A stretch of DNA of 64,000 nt from Corythucha ciliata (Eukaryota > Arthropoda > Insecta > Hemiptera > Tingidae). A model generated the notes under the pieces. The model worked only from the letters and a program-made list of their open reading frames with translations. It did not search any database and was not told where the DNA came from. The stretch spans positions 13,888,001 to 13,952,000 of the forward strand of contig CM075943.1 of NCBI GenBank assembly GCA_038030265.1, in the 5' to 3' direction. Below are positions 20,690 to 30,489 of the stretch, piece after piece. How positions within the stretch are numbered: position 1 is the first letter of the stretch; each line of letters begins with the position of its first letter. The position numbers and the translations under genes were made by a program.

Positions 20690-21515
20690 TTTGAGATCCT
20701 GGCTTGTACTTGATGTCGTAATTGAAATTCGCGAGGTACGCGGCATAACTAGCACATCGAGACAGCGTGAATTTTGGGAGAAGAGCATTCGGAGCGAAGA
20801 TGTGGCTGATTGGTTTATTGTCCGTGACAATGGTAAACTTTCGACCATAAAGAAATTGAAAGTAATGCTTCACGCCCCACACTACGTCTAGCGCTTCCAA
20901 GTCGACTTGGGGATACCTCTTTTCCGTTGCATTTAGCTCTTTACTTGCGTATGAAATTGGACGTTCAGAGCCATCTGGGAACTGCAGTGAGAGAAAACAG
21001 CACCCTAGATCGACTGGACTTGCGTCAGTAGTGATTATGAGGGGAAGAGAGGGCTCATAAGGAACCAAAATGCGGTCGGATACGAGCTCATTCATAAGAA
21101 ATTGGTAGGCTTGACGAGCTTCCAAGTTCCAGCTGAACTTGTGAGCGGAGAGCATACCTCGGAGAGGAGCTGTAACTGAGGACAAATTAGAAATAAATGA
21201 ATGATAGAATGTTATTTTGCCGAGAAATGTTCAAAAGTTCTTCAAGATTTGATGGAATCGGAGCGTTTAACAAAGCGTCTATGTGCTTAATGGATTTGTG
21301 CAGACCTGAGCCGTCTATTCTGTGGCCCAAAAATTCAACACTTGGAAGTAAAAAGTCACATTTTTCTCGGCGGAGTTTGAGACCAGATTTATCGAGACGA
21401 CCACAAGTTTTCGCCAGAGTTTGGAGCATCTCTTCGTCTGAATTTGAGAAAACTATAATGTCATCGAAAAAATTAATAGCGTTATCGATACCATCCAGGA
21501 CATTTTCTAGGCTCC
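20690..21515 (-). pseudogene. Gypsy RT palm and RNase H
   Basis: After the SINE, MTLNTQ (the L-x-x-NTHKG region) and FFDDIIVFSN (RT motif C, FFDD at about 21457-21471) appear, then KCDFLLPSVEFLGHRIDGSG. RNase H follows: IITTDASPVDLGCCF (first Asp), LEALDVVWGVKH (Glu), FTIVTDNKPISHIF (second Asp) and GSQNGNADCLSR. The catalytic residues of RNase H appear intact. Frames break between motif C and RNase H. Confidence 0.9.
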
Positions 21516-21552
21516 TTTGCCACTAAGCAGGAACCGTGGGTTTGCGTATTAA

Positions 21553-21867
21553 GGGTCATAGCTAGAGCACGCCTCGATGGTGTAATGGATACAATGCTCG
21601 CCTCGCAACCCAGCGGGCCTAGGTTCGAATCCAGCCATTGCCCATTAACACTATAAGGCTGCGGCGAGTTGTGACACGGCACACCCGGCTTCGTGTGGAC
21701 GTTCCCGGCGATGTGCGTTCAACAAACCGCGCACCGACCGAAACGCCCGCGTAGTACGGGTGTGCAGTGCACAGTCAGATCCGGGTACAGCGTAGGAGCC
21801 CAAGGGAGGCGTAGGAGCCCAAGGGAGGCTTAGGCGCCTGCCGGGTTCAAAGCCCGGCACCCCCGAC
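21553..21867 (+). mobile_element. tRNA-derived SINE, copy 2
   Basis: It is closely similar to 6004-6319 along its full length, from GGTCATA through the B box GGTTCGAATCC (near 21622) to the terminal GCCGGGTTCAAAGCCCGGC then ACCCCCGAC. It carries a private tandem duplication of about 20 bp (GCGTAGGAGCCCAAGGGAGG, 21790-21830). There is no poly-A tail and no clear target duplication, so the 3' junction has probably been altered. The gypsy RT segment expected between the flanking motifs is partly missing. Confidence 0.9.
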
Positions 21868-21869
21868 CT

Positions 21870-22410
21870 CGTATCCTCTGAGCCGGTTGAAAATGTCTTC
21901 TACTCGAGGGATGGGGATGGTCATCGACGACTAGTTGAGGATTAAGCGTCGCTGTGTAGTCGCCGGTTATTCGCATTTTACGCGATGGGGGTCGGTGACG
22001 CCCATTCCGAGGAAGCGACTTGAACGTACAGACCTGATTTAATTTTCTTGTCGATCTCAGCGGCGTAGGATTCACGAAGGGACAAAGGGATAGGTCTAGC
22101 TCTAGCATAAACCGGTTAGGACCCAGGGCGAAGTGAAACATCTACGGGGGGTCCGTTTAGTTTGCCAGCTGAGTCGCTAAAAAGGCTTTGAAATTTCGAC
22201 AACAGAGAGTTAAGCGTCGTGTTTTTGTCTGACCGGTTGCGAACGATCGAGTGGCATGCTTCAGAAATTTCGTTGAACAATTCAATGAATGAAATTAAAT
22301 CGGCGAAAAGCATGATCCATTCGCGACCGAAAATAGAATCGTTCACACAAAGGTTTAGAGTTTTAGACGTCCACGAAACGTGACTGAGACTGGAAGATAA
22401 CCGAGACATT
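21870..22410 (-). pseudogene. Gypsy reverse transcriptase, N-terminal part
   Basis: The linker IFGREWIMLFADL (about 22330-22295) follows the protease, as in other Ty3/gypsy elements. Downstream, a second frame encodes CGDYTATLNPQLVVDDHPHP and the EDIFNRL region (about 21960-21880), which is the RT fingers motif. At least two frameshifts lie between. The SINE starts directly after this motif. Confidence 0.8.
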
Positions 22411-22419
22411 GAACTTTGT

Positions 22420-22790
22420 TTTTAGTAAAGCTTACAAATGTTCGTTCAGAAGGATTTAGTTTCGGATTTGGAATTATGGTTTTGGGATTTCTTAAGCTCA
22501 CCATAGAATAAACACCGCCAGTGTCAACTTCCATTTGGAGGGGTTTGTTGTTGACATGTAGAATGATGAAAGCAGAGGGAGGACGATGGGAAGCTGAAGT
22601 TTCTTTCGTGACGTTGATAGCGTCATGGAAATACGAGACGTCTGAACTAGAATGGGGGACATTCAGTCGAATCGTCTTGTCGGGAATTTTGTCACGACAT
22701 ACGGAGAAAATATGACCAACTTTCTTGCATTATTTGTGGCAGGTTATGCTTGGCGAAATTGACAGTTTTGGTGCCAGTGAGAGCTAACGG
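22420..22790 (-). pseudogene. Gypsy gag zinc knuckle and aspartic protease
   Basis: The minus strand gives a CCHC-like knuckle (CHK-stop-CKKVGHIFSVC, about 22740-22700), in which a TAA codon sits between the first two Cys and adds one position. About 55 codons on, LQMEVDTGGVYSMV carries the catalytic Asp-Thr-Gly (Asp codon 22523-22525). The protease would cleave the Gag-Pol polyprotein. The frame continues toward RT through NPSERTFVSF. Confidence 0.75.
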
Positions 22791-22799
22791 CGAAATTGA

Positions 22800-23185
22800 C
22801 AACTGAAAAGCCGCCAAAGTATAAACAAAAGACAGGATAGACTATGAAACTCAATTTTCAGCTGTTCATATCGCACACCCGCGCGATATTTCTTTTTATC
22901 CTAACAGGTTGACGATAATGACCCCTTTCGAGTGAGGTTACTGGTGCAGTTTTCCTTACTTTCCGTTCAAGTCACGCGAAAAATTAATATGTTGCTAATG
23001 AAAACTCCTATCGACTTGAAATTGTTTCTGTTATGTCATCTTATAAAGAATTAGGGCCTTATTCAGAAACCCAACTTTACGAAACCTTTAAAAAAAAGTA
23101 AGTGCCGAAGTCGTCTTTGAGTGTCTGTGCCATTCAGCAACTTGCTTATTTGTTTGTCTGTTCCTTCTTATTATAGTTCTCAGAC
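22800..23185. other. No recognised gene
   Basis: This is the junction between the gypsy remnant and the hAT pseudogene. GGGCCTTATTCAGAAACCC near 23053 resembles a MITE end, but no inverted partner was found. Confidence 0.4.
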
Positions 23186-23280
23186 GCCTGGTTGATTAAT
23201 CCTGACTTCAAAAATTGGTTGGTGAAGCTCGGACAATCAGCGAAATGCAATTTGTGCAATGCGGTTTTGAAAGGAGGAAA

Positions 23281-23354
23281 GTATGTTACAACATGAACAA
23301 TACGTGGTACTTGGTTGGGCAGTCAAAGTTTTTTATTATAATGTATTCAATTAG
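23281..23354 (+). other. Intron of the hAT transposase (74 bp)
   Basis: GGAAA|GTATGT at the donor and TTCAATTAG|GAGC at the acceptor remove a 74-bp segment that otherwise breaks the BED finger. Splicing restores one frame between the Cys pair and the His pair. This shows that the copy came by DNA transposition and not through a spliced RNA. Confidence 0.75.
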
Positions 23355-23968
23355 GAGCGAACTAATACGACACTCCCGAACGAATGCTCACCTCAAGAGA
23401 GAGAGAGACGTCTCCACAAGTTCAAAAATTAGTCAGTTCACAATTCGAAATGACGACGCCGTCATCCAACGAGCAGAGACTGCGATCTGCGCCTTCGTCG
23501 TTCAGCACGATTTGGCACTGTCCCTCGTTGATCCTCTTGTGTCTTTAATTAAAGAACTACCCGATACGAAGACTCTGAGCAAGGTAAAATTACACAAACA
23601 GAAGGCAACAAATGTCGTCCGACAGGCCTGTCGGCCTGTCCATACCATATTTTAACGAACGGTTAAAAGATGTGATGAGCAAGAGGTTTTTCTCCATTTA
23701 GATTGATGAAACCACTGATAAAAGCAACATTAACCAGTTTGCTATAGTGGTTTCATACTTAGACGAGGATTTCATCGTCAAGACGGATATATTAGACATT
23801 CGTGAAACGGAGGAGCCGAACGCCGAAGCGTTGTACCGTTTACTGATGGATTCGCTCTTGGCGAATAAAGTAAATTTTAATAACTTGGGTTGGGTTTTGT
23901 TCTGACACGACTAACGTGATGATGGGCAAGAACCATTCGGTGTCCCAAATGATTAGTTGAAACACAAG

Positions 23969-24239
23969 GTGACTAAATTTTCTATAGGTGCCGCAGATCA
24001 CTGTCCTTCACCTACGTCACGAGCAGTCCCAACCGCCATTGCGCTGGACCCAGTACATTATTAATTGTTATTGGGTTGTGATTTTTGAGAATTCGTAAAC
24101 TTCAATTTCAAAATTAACTTGCTCTGCTGCTCTAGGGTGAGCAATCGGGAGCAAAGTACTGCTGGTGACGTCAGACTCCACCCCTCCTGTCCGATGGGCA
24201 GGGGGAAATCTGCGGCACATATAGTTAAGTTTAGTCACC
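23969..24239. mobile_element. Inverted-repeat element inserted in the hAT gene (271 bp)
   Basis: The left end GGTGACTAAATTTTCTATAG then GTGCCGCAGAT matches the reverse complement of the right end ATCTGCGGCACATATAG then TTAAGTTTAGTCACC over about 31 bp. It separates the second-Asp motif from the CHSIHL motif of the host transposase. No clear target duplication is seen, which suggests altered flanks. The inner part has no family motif. Confidence 0.8.
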
Positions 24240-24534
24240 AGTTTTCAAATGCTCTTGTCACTCAATTCATCTCGTATCAAACTATGCCTGCCTTAAGCTT
24301 TGTTTAGGATTAGAAGATTTCGTTCGAAACGTCTATAACAATTTCGCCCGAAGTCCAAAAAGATGTATCCAGTTCAAAGCCTTCCAGCAATTTGCAAACT
24401 TAAAGCCTAATAAGATACTATCACCTGGTCAAACTCGCTGGTTATCCCTACAAAATTGTGTGAAAAGGATTTTATGAAACTGGGAACCGTTGAAAAGTTA
24501 CTGGAGGCTGGTGGCGTGCCGTGCTGGAGGCAAT

Positions 24535-24574
24535 GGAGCGCCGCTTGAAAACGCTTCCAGTGGACGAGGCCTTA
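24535..24574. mobile_element. Terminal piece of MITE M6
   Basis: GAAAACGCTTCCAGTGGAC here shares at least 18 identical bases with the terminus of the element at 36643-36924 (GAAAACGCTTCCAGTGGAC near 36897). Flanking GAGCGCCGCTT and GAGGCCTTA are also like its ends. It follows directly after the last hAT motif. The partner end was not found. Confidence 0.65.
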
Positions 24575-25320
24575 AAATTGTTAGAAATAAAAACAGCGCA
24601 CTATTGTACACACATTCTATATCCACAAGATATGAACAAGAAGCGTTTCAGTAGCATTTCTTTACCCACAGATCAACAGGCCCTCACTGCCGTTTGGGGC
24701 AGCCCTAGAACTAAGCCGGCCGCGACTATGAATATGTTACGTGGATGCGACCACTGAATTCCTACAACCTGAGGTTTGGCATCACGGAGAAACTTCACTT
24801 AGTACCATCGGATACTCAAATGAAGAGATTTGGAATTGCGTAATACTTGAATTCCATAATATTTCCTCAATACCAGCCCCCGAAAGGCCTGGGCGTAACC
24901 AAGAACATGGACACTATATCACAGAAACGTGTACTCAGTAAGGCAGTTAATGCTGATAAAACCGTCGTACGTACAAGGTGAACATGTTAGCTGTTGGATA
25001 AAGATCTGCAGCCCTCTTGATCATGAAGGAGAACCAGACAGAGTGGGATGATACTCAGGAAATGAAGTGAAAAAATCCTATTCGGAATATGGCTTACCTT
25101 ATTCTCGCGTACCTAATTAATTTCGATTTATTTTCCTCTCAACGGGGAGTTGCAGGGGTGATTCCTCGACCCCCCTCCAATCATCCCTCGTCAACTACTC
25201 GGCATACATTTTCTGGCCTTATTTCTGAACCAATCCTTTTTTTTAAGGACTCGTTTTAATTTTCAGGAAATTCCGCATAGGTATGCAGTAGTTTTCCTTT
25301 TCTCAAATTTCATCCCAGAA
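24575..25320. other. No recognised gene
   Basis: Frames 24521-24757 and 24741-24941 are open, but the first begins inside the M6 terminus and neither matches a known family. This may be hAT 3' sequence too decayed to recognise. Confidence 0.35.
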
Positions 25321-25433
25321 GTTTTTTTTTTTTTTTTTTTTTGGCATTAGCCCGAAAGCCAGAGCCACACATTAGTTTTATTGATCATTATACACCTCAT
25401 AGTATAAAGATAAGTACTATATTAGATTATAAA

Positions 25434-26078
25434 TTACACCACGTGATCTACCTTAAGTAAAAATTGGTGTAGGTGTTTGTACACATTTAAGTCTTTGGAA
25501 GCCAATAGGGTTATGTAGTTAAATGGGTTTTCCAATAATGGCGCTAAGTGGCGGAACAGCTCAAGTCTTTCTGAGGTAAATTTTTTGCAATGCATGACTA
25601 CGTGTTCCAGATCCCCTACCATATGGCACGATTCGCATTGATCAGACGTCTGCACATTGCTTTTTTTAAGATATGCCGGACAAATTCCATGGTTGGTCAT
25701 GAGACGACACACAGCTGAGCACAAGTTTTTGGACACCTTCTGGTTGTGGAACCAAGGGGGATCATTTATTGTTGGGTTGTGCCCTACGTAGAATAGGCCA
25801 GTTTCACTTGTATTGTACCTGTGGTACCATGTTTGATATAATATTGACTTGCTTAGCCCAAAAAACTCAGTGTAATTCATTTTAATTTTTAACTCATCTC
25901 CCGTAGAGCACGCTTGTTTCGCAAGACGGTCGGCTTGCTCGTTACCAAAAATACCTGAATGACTTGGTACCCAGAAAAAAAAGATTTTCTTGTTTTTCTT
26001 TCTCATTTGGCATACCATATCTAACGCTTGTAACATTAGTTTGGGGCTTCCGTAATATCCCCATAAACACACTTCCAT
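25434..26078 (-). pseudogene. LINE ORF2 part 3: RNase H C-terminal half and Cys-His tail
   Basis: The frame encodes SPKLMLQALDMVCQMRKK, then IFFFWVPSHSGIFGNEQADR and LAKQA, with the conserved His, Asn and Asp of LINE RNase H. The N-terminal half with the first acidic residues is missing, lost at the filler junction. Near the end, CESCHMVGDLEHVVMHCKKF forms the CCHC-like motif found after RNase H in I/R1/Jockey elements. It ends at a stop at 25434, about 90 bp before the poly-A. Confidence 0.9.
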
Positions 26079-26349
26079 CGAATCGACATCGAATCAACGT
26101 CGATAAACGTTTTTTCGTTGATGAGGATAGTTCATCGTATAATCGACGTCGATTTGGCCTCGGTACCGTAATGTTGATATATCGGCCATGATACGATATC
26201 GGTGTAACGTTGAGCTATCGATGTGTTTTATTCGACGTAGAATATTCGTTGAAATCAACTCGATGCAAATACGTTGTTTCATCGATCAAGATGCGACATC
26301 GATGTGACATTGAGCTGTAGGCGTGTTTTATTCTACGTGTATCACGGGT
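26079..26349. repeat. Filler DNA with ~100-bp tandem repeats replacing part of ORF2
   Basis: Between the RT end (about 26370) and the RNase H start lies sequence rich in ATCGA, TCGAC and ACGTCG words. TGTTTTATTCGACGTAGAAT (26224-26243) recurs as CGTGTTTTATTCTACGTG (26323-26340), and the preceding GAGCTATCGATG/GAGCTGTAGGCG and GTGTAACGTT/GTGACATT blocks repeat too. The unit is therefore about 100 bp, with nearly three units. It has no LINE similarity and interrupts the frame on both sides. Confidence 0.7.
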
Positions 26350-27690
26350 ATGTGATATCATTCGCAATACATTAACAAATTTTCGGCTTTAAATACCATT
26401 TTTTCTACGTGGTTCCTCCAGGTTTCCGATCGAAATGTAAACCCAGAAATTTCACTTCATTCTTAACGGGAAAATTGAAGATGTCTAATTTCAAGTAACC
26501 ACTCAACACACTAGATCTACGTCTAGAAACGGGGCAAACCACTATTTATTCTCTGAGATCGTCAGTCCTTTGTTACGAAGCCATTCATTGAACCTGCGCA
26601 TGCCCTGCTGAAGTAACTCAACACAGCGCTCTAAGCTTGACTCTGTCGCGTACAAACAGACGTCGTCCGCGTACTGCAGTATATTCACAGTATCTGAAAG
26701 AGCGTCCTCCAAATCCGCCACGTATATCGCATACAACAAGGGACTCAAGACTCCCCCCCCTGAGGTAAACCCATATTGGCAAGCCTGGGGCCAAGTCGAG
26801 AGTCACCAACTTGCAAGAAAAGTTTGCGGTTCGAGATCAGCGAAATGATTCTGTGGGCAAACATTTGGGAAATCCCGATTTTAATCATCATTTCGTACAG
26901 GATGCGTTGATTGACGTTATCGTATGCGCCTGAAATATCTAAAAAGATAGCCAATGTGATTTTTCCTTCAGTGAATCCTAGTTGGATGTCGGTGGTTAAC
27001 TTAGAAAGACTGTGAATAGTGCTTCGGCCTCTGCGGAATCCATATTGGCTGCGGGGAAGGACATTTTTGTTTTCCACCCAAAATTCTAGACGGTTCTTCA
27101 GAATCCTTTCGAATGTCTTGAGCACACAGGAAGACAGAGAGATCGGACGATAAGAGTCGCAGTGGTTAGAAGGTTTATTTGGTTTCTTAAGGGGATAAAT
27201 TAAATATTCTTTCCAACTGCCTGGAAAAATTCCACTTTGCCAAATATTATTGAGGAGGTTCGTTAGTAGTTTTTTTGTTGACTTAGGACAGTTTTTTAGT
27301 ATAGGGTATGTTATTTCATCTTTGCCAGGGGATGTATTTTTTGAATTTTTAATTGCCAGGTCCACCTCCTTAACCGTAAACTCACCGGTAAGAAAGCACG
27401 CCGGGTTGGATATTGTCGAAAAAACCAGGCTAGGCTCAGGCACGAAGTCAGGAGTTAATTTACGTAGAAATTCGCCACACCACTCTCCTTTACTAGTTGG
27501 GAGGATGATATCAGAAGCTGGTTTTTTTAAATGCTTTAATCTCTTCCATACATCCCCAATAGGGAAGCTACCGCTAAGCTGCCCACAAAATGTTCTCCAA
27601 GATTGACTTTTTGCCTGCTTCACGACACGTTTTGCAGCAGCAGCTGCTTTTTTGAGCTCCAAGTATGTAATCATTGATGGGCTATTTTTG
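26350..27690 (-). pseudogene. LINE ORF2 part 2: reverse transcriptase
   Basis: Motifs in order are WKEYLIYPLKKPNK, SYRPISLSSCVLKTFERIL, FRRGRSTIHSL, AIFLDISGAYDNVNQ (motif A), GLPQGG (motif B, then a frameshift in a G/C run at about 26753-26760), SPLLYAIYVADL and LQYADDVCLYA (motif C, about 26676-26661). After an in-frame stop (26542) the frame still reads KNEVKFLGL (motif E region), then shifts to ETWRNHVEKMVFKAENLL near 26390. Beyond this the thumb and connection region expected before RNase H is missing. Confidence 0.9.
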
Positions 27691-28620
27691 TATGGCACAG
27701 AATGCCGCAGACCTGTGCCTTTTCGCAGCTGAGCAGTCATTATTCCACCAAATTGTATGTTTCTTATTTCGACTGGAAGAACATTTAGGTATGGCTTTGT
27801 CACAGGCCAGCTTAAGATGTTGTTGAAAGTTTTCGTATGTGTCAAGGCTTGTGTAATCATAGTTAGCCATACAGCTTCTGAAATCATCCCAATTTGCTTT
27901 GCTTTCATTCCATCTTCGCAGGGGTTTGGTTTGGTCACAATTCTTAATTTTAAATGATGAAGAAATGATGATAGGGAGATGGTCGGATCTCAAGGTATCG
28001 TCAATCGTGGCCCAACTAAAATGTGAGGCTACGCTGGGGGTGCAGAATGACAGATCAAGTACAGAAACGGTGATGTTATTGAAGTGATTTATAAATGTGG
28101 GGGAACCATCATTAATAAAGATTAAGTCGGCTTCATGAGCCGCATCCAATAGTTTTCTACCCTTGGGCTGCGAAAAACTAGAACCAAAAGCCCTATTATT
28201 ACAGTTGTAATCTCCCAGAAATAAAGCGGGACCTGAGCTCGTACTGAAAAAAACTTCCCATTGACGTTGGGATAGTTGGTTAGTGGGACTGTTGTAGGTT
28301 GAGAAAATATCGAGCATTGTACCTGAGGTGAGTTCTACGGAAATACCCACAGCCATCAGTCCTTCTATAATAGGCAAGTTCTGAATAATTTTAAATTGGA
28401 TATTGTCCTTCACTAAAATTGCCACTCCGGCTTTTCCGTCCTGTCTATCTTGTCTAACAATGTTGTAATTTTTTATAATATAAGATTTATTAGGCTTGAA
28501 CCAAGTTTCAGAAATGGCCGCGATCTGGATATTATTTTCAGCGAGAAAATTGTCAGTTTCAGCTATTTTTGATGCTAAAGAGCGAGCATTCTACTGAAAA
28601 ATTTTCAAGTTATCATCCAT
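27682..28620 (-). pseudogene. LINE ORF2 part 1: AP-type endonuclease
   Basis: ORF2 starts at ATG 28620 (MDDNLKIFQ), followed at once by an in-frame TAG where related elements have Trp before NARSL. The endonuclease motifs follow: IAAISETWF (catalytic Glu), AGVAILVKDNIQF, FLGDYNCNN, LDLSFCTP and RSDHLPIII (the SDH catalytic triad end). The enzyme would nick target DNA to prime reverse transcription. The frame ends at 27682 (AAFCAIQK); the coding continues in another frame from near 27690. Confidence 0.9.
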
Positions 28621-28676
28621 AATTATTGATTATATTATTTGACTCCCCGTCCACCCAAGGGAAGAGGGGTAGCTTA

Positions 28677-29981
28677 CTATAAATTACTATGTTTGTCTGT
28701 GATGTACTGGATAGTTTGAGATAAAAATAACTTGGTATCCTCGTGAGTAATTTGGTTATCTTTTATGCCAACTTTTTTAAGCAAATTTTTTATAATTTCT
28801 TCCAACTCAGATTTGAAGGATTCGTTTTGTATTAGGGATCTAGTTTTCTGTTCTGAACGTTCACTTTTGTGGGGATTAGATTGGATTAAACCGCCGGTAG
28901 TATTTTTCGGTGTAACGTTATTTTGCGCAACAACATGAGGGGGGGAGGGAAGGTCGCGAATACGTTTAAAGGACCGTGGAAAAGAGCTTGTTGAAGTTAT
29001 TTTTCTGTTAGGATTAGAATTGCCGTGAAAAAGGGGTGGAAAAGAAGAAATATTATTGAGGGATGGGGGTCTTAATTTGTTAGCAAATGATTGCCCATTT
29101 ACAGCGGACCTTGCCTCGTGATACGAAACGTTGCTTTCGCTCATTACTTTTTTAAATGTTTTTTTCTGTTGAAAACTGAGGACATTGATTCCTGTCCGTT
29201 GCAAGATGTGCACCATTGCAATGAACGCATTTTTTTTCTCCTGCCGTACACTCGCTCAGTTCATGAGCATCTCCGCATTTACTACAGCGTACCGCACCTT
29301 TACACTGATCTTGGAAGTGACCATAACGTAAGCATTTATTGCATTGTACTACTCTCGGAATGAATGGCTCCACTTCACAAGCGACGTAATGAATCAACAC
29401 GTACGGGGGCAAAGTCTGTCCTCGAATATTAAATGCTACAGAGAAGGTCAGTGTGAATTCGTTTTTTCCTGATGAATCCGTTGTGCGACGATTCAGTCTT
29501 TTAACTGAAAATATGTCCAAACTTTCACCATTCGGCCCTTGAATTACATTTTTTATTTATTCCTCGCTAAGGGATTTTTCGACACCTCTAATTATTCCAC
29601 GCCGCTTGATTAAGAACCCTGGAATATTTATGTTTTAAAACCTTTCTTTTGAAATACTTCATTTGATACTAGTTTATTAGCCGAAGCGTAATTGTTAACT
29701 TCGATGACAATCCGATTTCGCCCTTGAGTTTTTATTGAAATAACAGTCTTTGAAATTTCTGGTAAAGATTCAAATATCATTTTCCCGACAGACATCGGAT
29801 GAACTCGCCCCACGCCTTCTTTGACCAGATTCATACTTTCTACATAAATTTTATAAGGTCCTGTATCCTCCTTACGAAATAAAAATTCGATTATTTCGCT
29901 AATGCCTTCTTGCGGGCAATTCGATTCTACCACGTCCATTCCCTGAGAACTAGAGTTCTCTCCATCCGTCTCCTCCCCCAT
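28677..29981 (-). pseudogene. LINE ORF1 (Gag-like, three zinc knuckles), frameshifted
   Basis: It begins at ATG 29981 (MGEETDGENSSSQGMDV), with an RRM-like region around SVGKMIFESLPEISKTVISI. A frame change near 29628 leads to VQCNKCLRYGHFQDQC, VRCSKCGDAHELSEC and KKCVHCNGAHLATDRNQC, three consecutive CCHC knuckles (about 29345-29180). A second frame change in an A-rich tract near 29155 leads to a Ser/Pro-rich basic tail ending in LEEIIKNLLKKVGIKDNQIT and a stop at 28677. The protein would coat element RNA. ORF2 begins 57 bp downstream. Confidence 0.9.
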
Positions 29982-29990
29982 TACGGAGGA

Positions 29991-30352
29991 AAAATAAAAG
30001 GAAAAACTTTATGCTGTGCCTTCTCCAAGCACAGAAAAAATTCTAAGTTAAAAATTCTAAGCTTTCTAACTCTGGGCTGGGGTGGGGTGGCGTACGTCAA
30101 TTTGTGCCATTCACAAGGGTTCGCCCGAGTGGAAAAAGGTGACGAGTTTGACTTCCTTCTATTACTTCACATTTGTGTCCGAATTCCGAAAACTAAAGAA
30201 CTAAGTGTAAAAACGTCGAGCTTAGTGGCTTTCGCTGCTTTGTGTCATCGTTAACTGCACAGCGCATCAAGTTTCCTCATAATTCGACATTATTTATTTC
30301 TACTCAGAGAAGCTTGATGGCACATCATTGGGGAAAACATTAAAGGACGTAT
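29991..30352. other. No recognised gene; presumed LINE 5' flank
   Basis: No motif was found. The LINE 5' UTR would lie at the left of this stretch, but its border cannot be seen. Confidence 0.4.
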
Positions 30353-30489
30353 GCCCGTATTTATTAACGTTCCTTGACGTTAAGGAACCCTTGAAATTAT
30401 TCAGAACAGATGATTTTATTGTGATAAAAACTGATCTCAATAGTTCCTTGACTCCAGGAAGCTTCAAATAACGTTCATAAATACGGGCC
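30353..30489. mobile_element. MITE M5 (~137 bp)
   Basis: GCCCGTATTTATTAACGTTC at the left and AACGTTCATAAATACGGGC at the right are inverted. Further in, CTTGACGTTAAGGAACCC and ATAGTTCCTTGACTCCAGG pair partly. There is no coding capacity. Confidence 0.75.

Larger units (their letters stand above)
20227..22790 (-). mobile_element. Ty3/gypsy retrotransposon remnant
   Basis: In minus-strand order the block holds a gag CCHC knuckle, aspartic protease, reverse transcriptase, RNase H and the integrase C-terminus. No LTRs were found at either end. The order PR-RT-RH-IN is that of Ty3/gypsy. Decay includes a SINE inserted in RT (21553-21867), several frameshifts, and a deletion that fuses RNase H to the late integrase near 20655. 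Two family-B repeat words lie at the 5' edge (about 22755-22800). Confidence 0.9.
23190..24534 (+). pseudogene. hAT-superfamily transposase (BED finger), intron-containing, disrupted
   Basis: The plus strand encodes FKNWLVKLGQSAKCNLCNAV (BED finger, first Cys pair). A GT-AG intron at 23281-23354 then splits the gene; joining the flanks gives GGKSELIRHSRTNAHLKR with the His pair. Next come SLVDPLVSLIKELPDTKTLS, RFFSI-stop-IDETTDKSN (first catalytic Asp), CSDTTNVMMGKNHSV (second Asp), CHSIHLVSNYACLKL, NNFARSPKRCIQFKAFQQFA and ILSPGQTRWLSLQNCVKRIL. Damage includes a frameshift near 23640, in-frame TAG and TGA codons, and a 271-bp insertion (23969-24239). The catalytic Glu and C-terminal hAT dimerisation domain are not seen. 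Related domesticated proteins are the ZBED/SCAND3-like group. Confidence 0.85.
25321..29990 (-). mobile_element. I-type non-LTR retrotransposon, nearly full length (~4.7 kb)
   Basis: In minus-strand order: ORF1 with three CCHC knuckles (29981-28677), then ORF2 with AP endonuclease, RT and RNase H (28620-25434), a short 3' UTR and a poly-A tail (seen as T's at 25321-25342). The RNase H domain places it in the I/R1/LOA/Ingi group. Several frameshifts, an early TAG in ORF2, and a replaced segment at 26079-26345 make it inactive. No target duplication was identified; the 5' end is set only by the first ATG. Confidence 0.9.

Noticed and set aside
20607..21185. 192-codon RNase H frame as a domesticated host gene
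   Set aside because: It is joined to other gypsy domains in order, fused by deletion to an integrase tail, and broken by frameshifts nearby.
23053..23072. GGGCCTTATTCAGAAACCC as the end of a further MITE like M2 or M5
   Set aside because: No inverted partner was found within several hundred bases.
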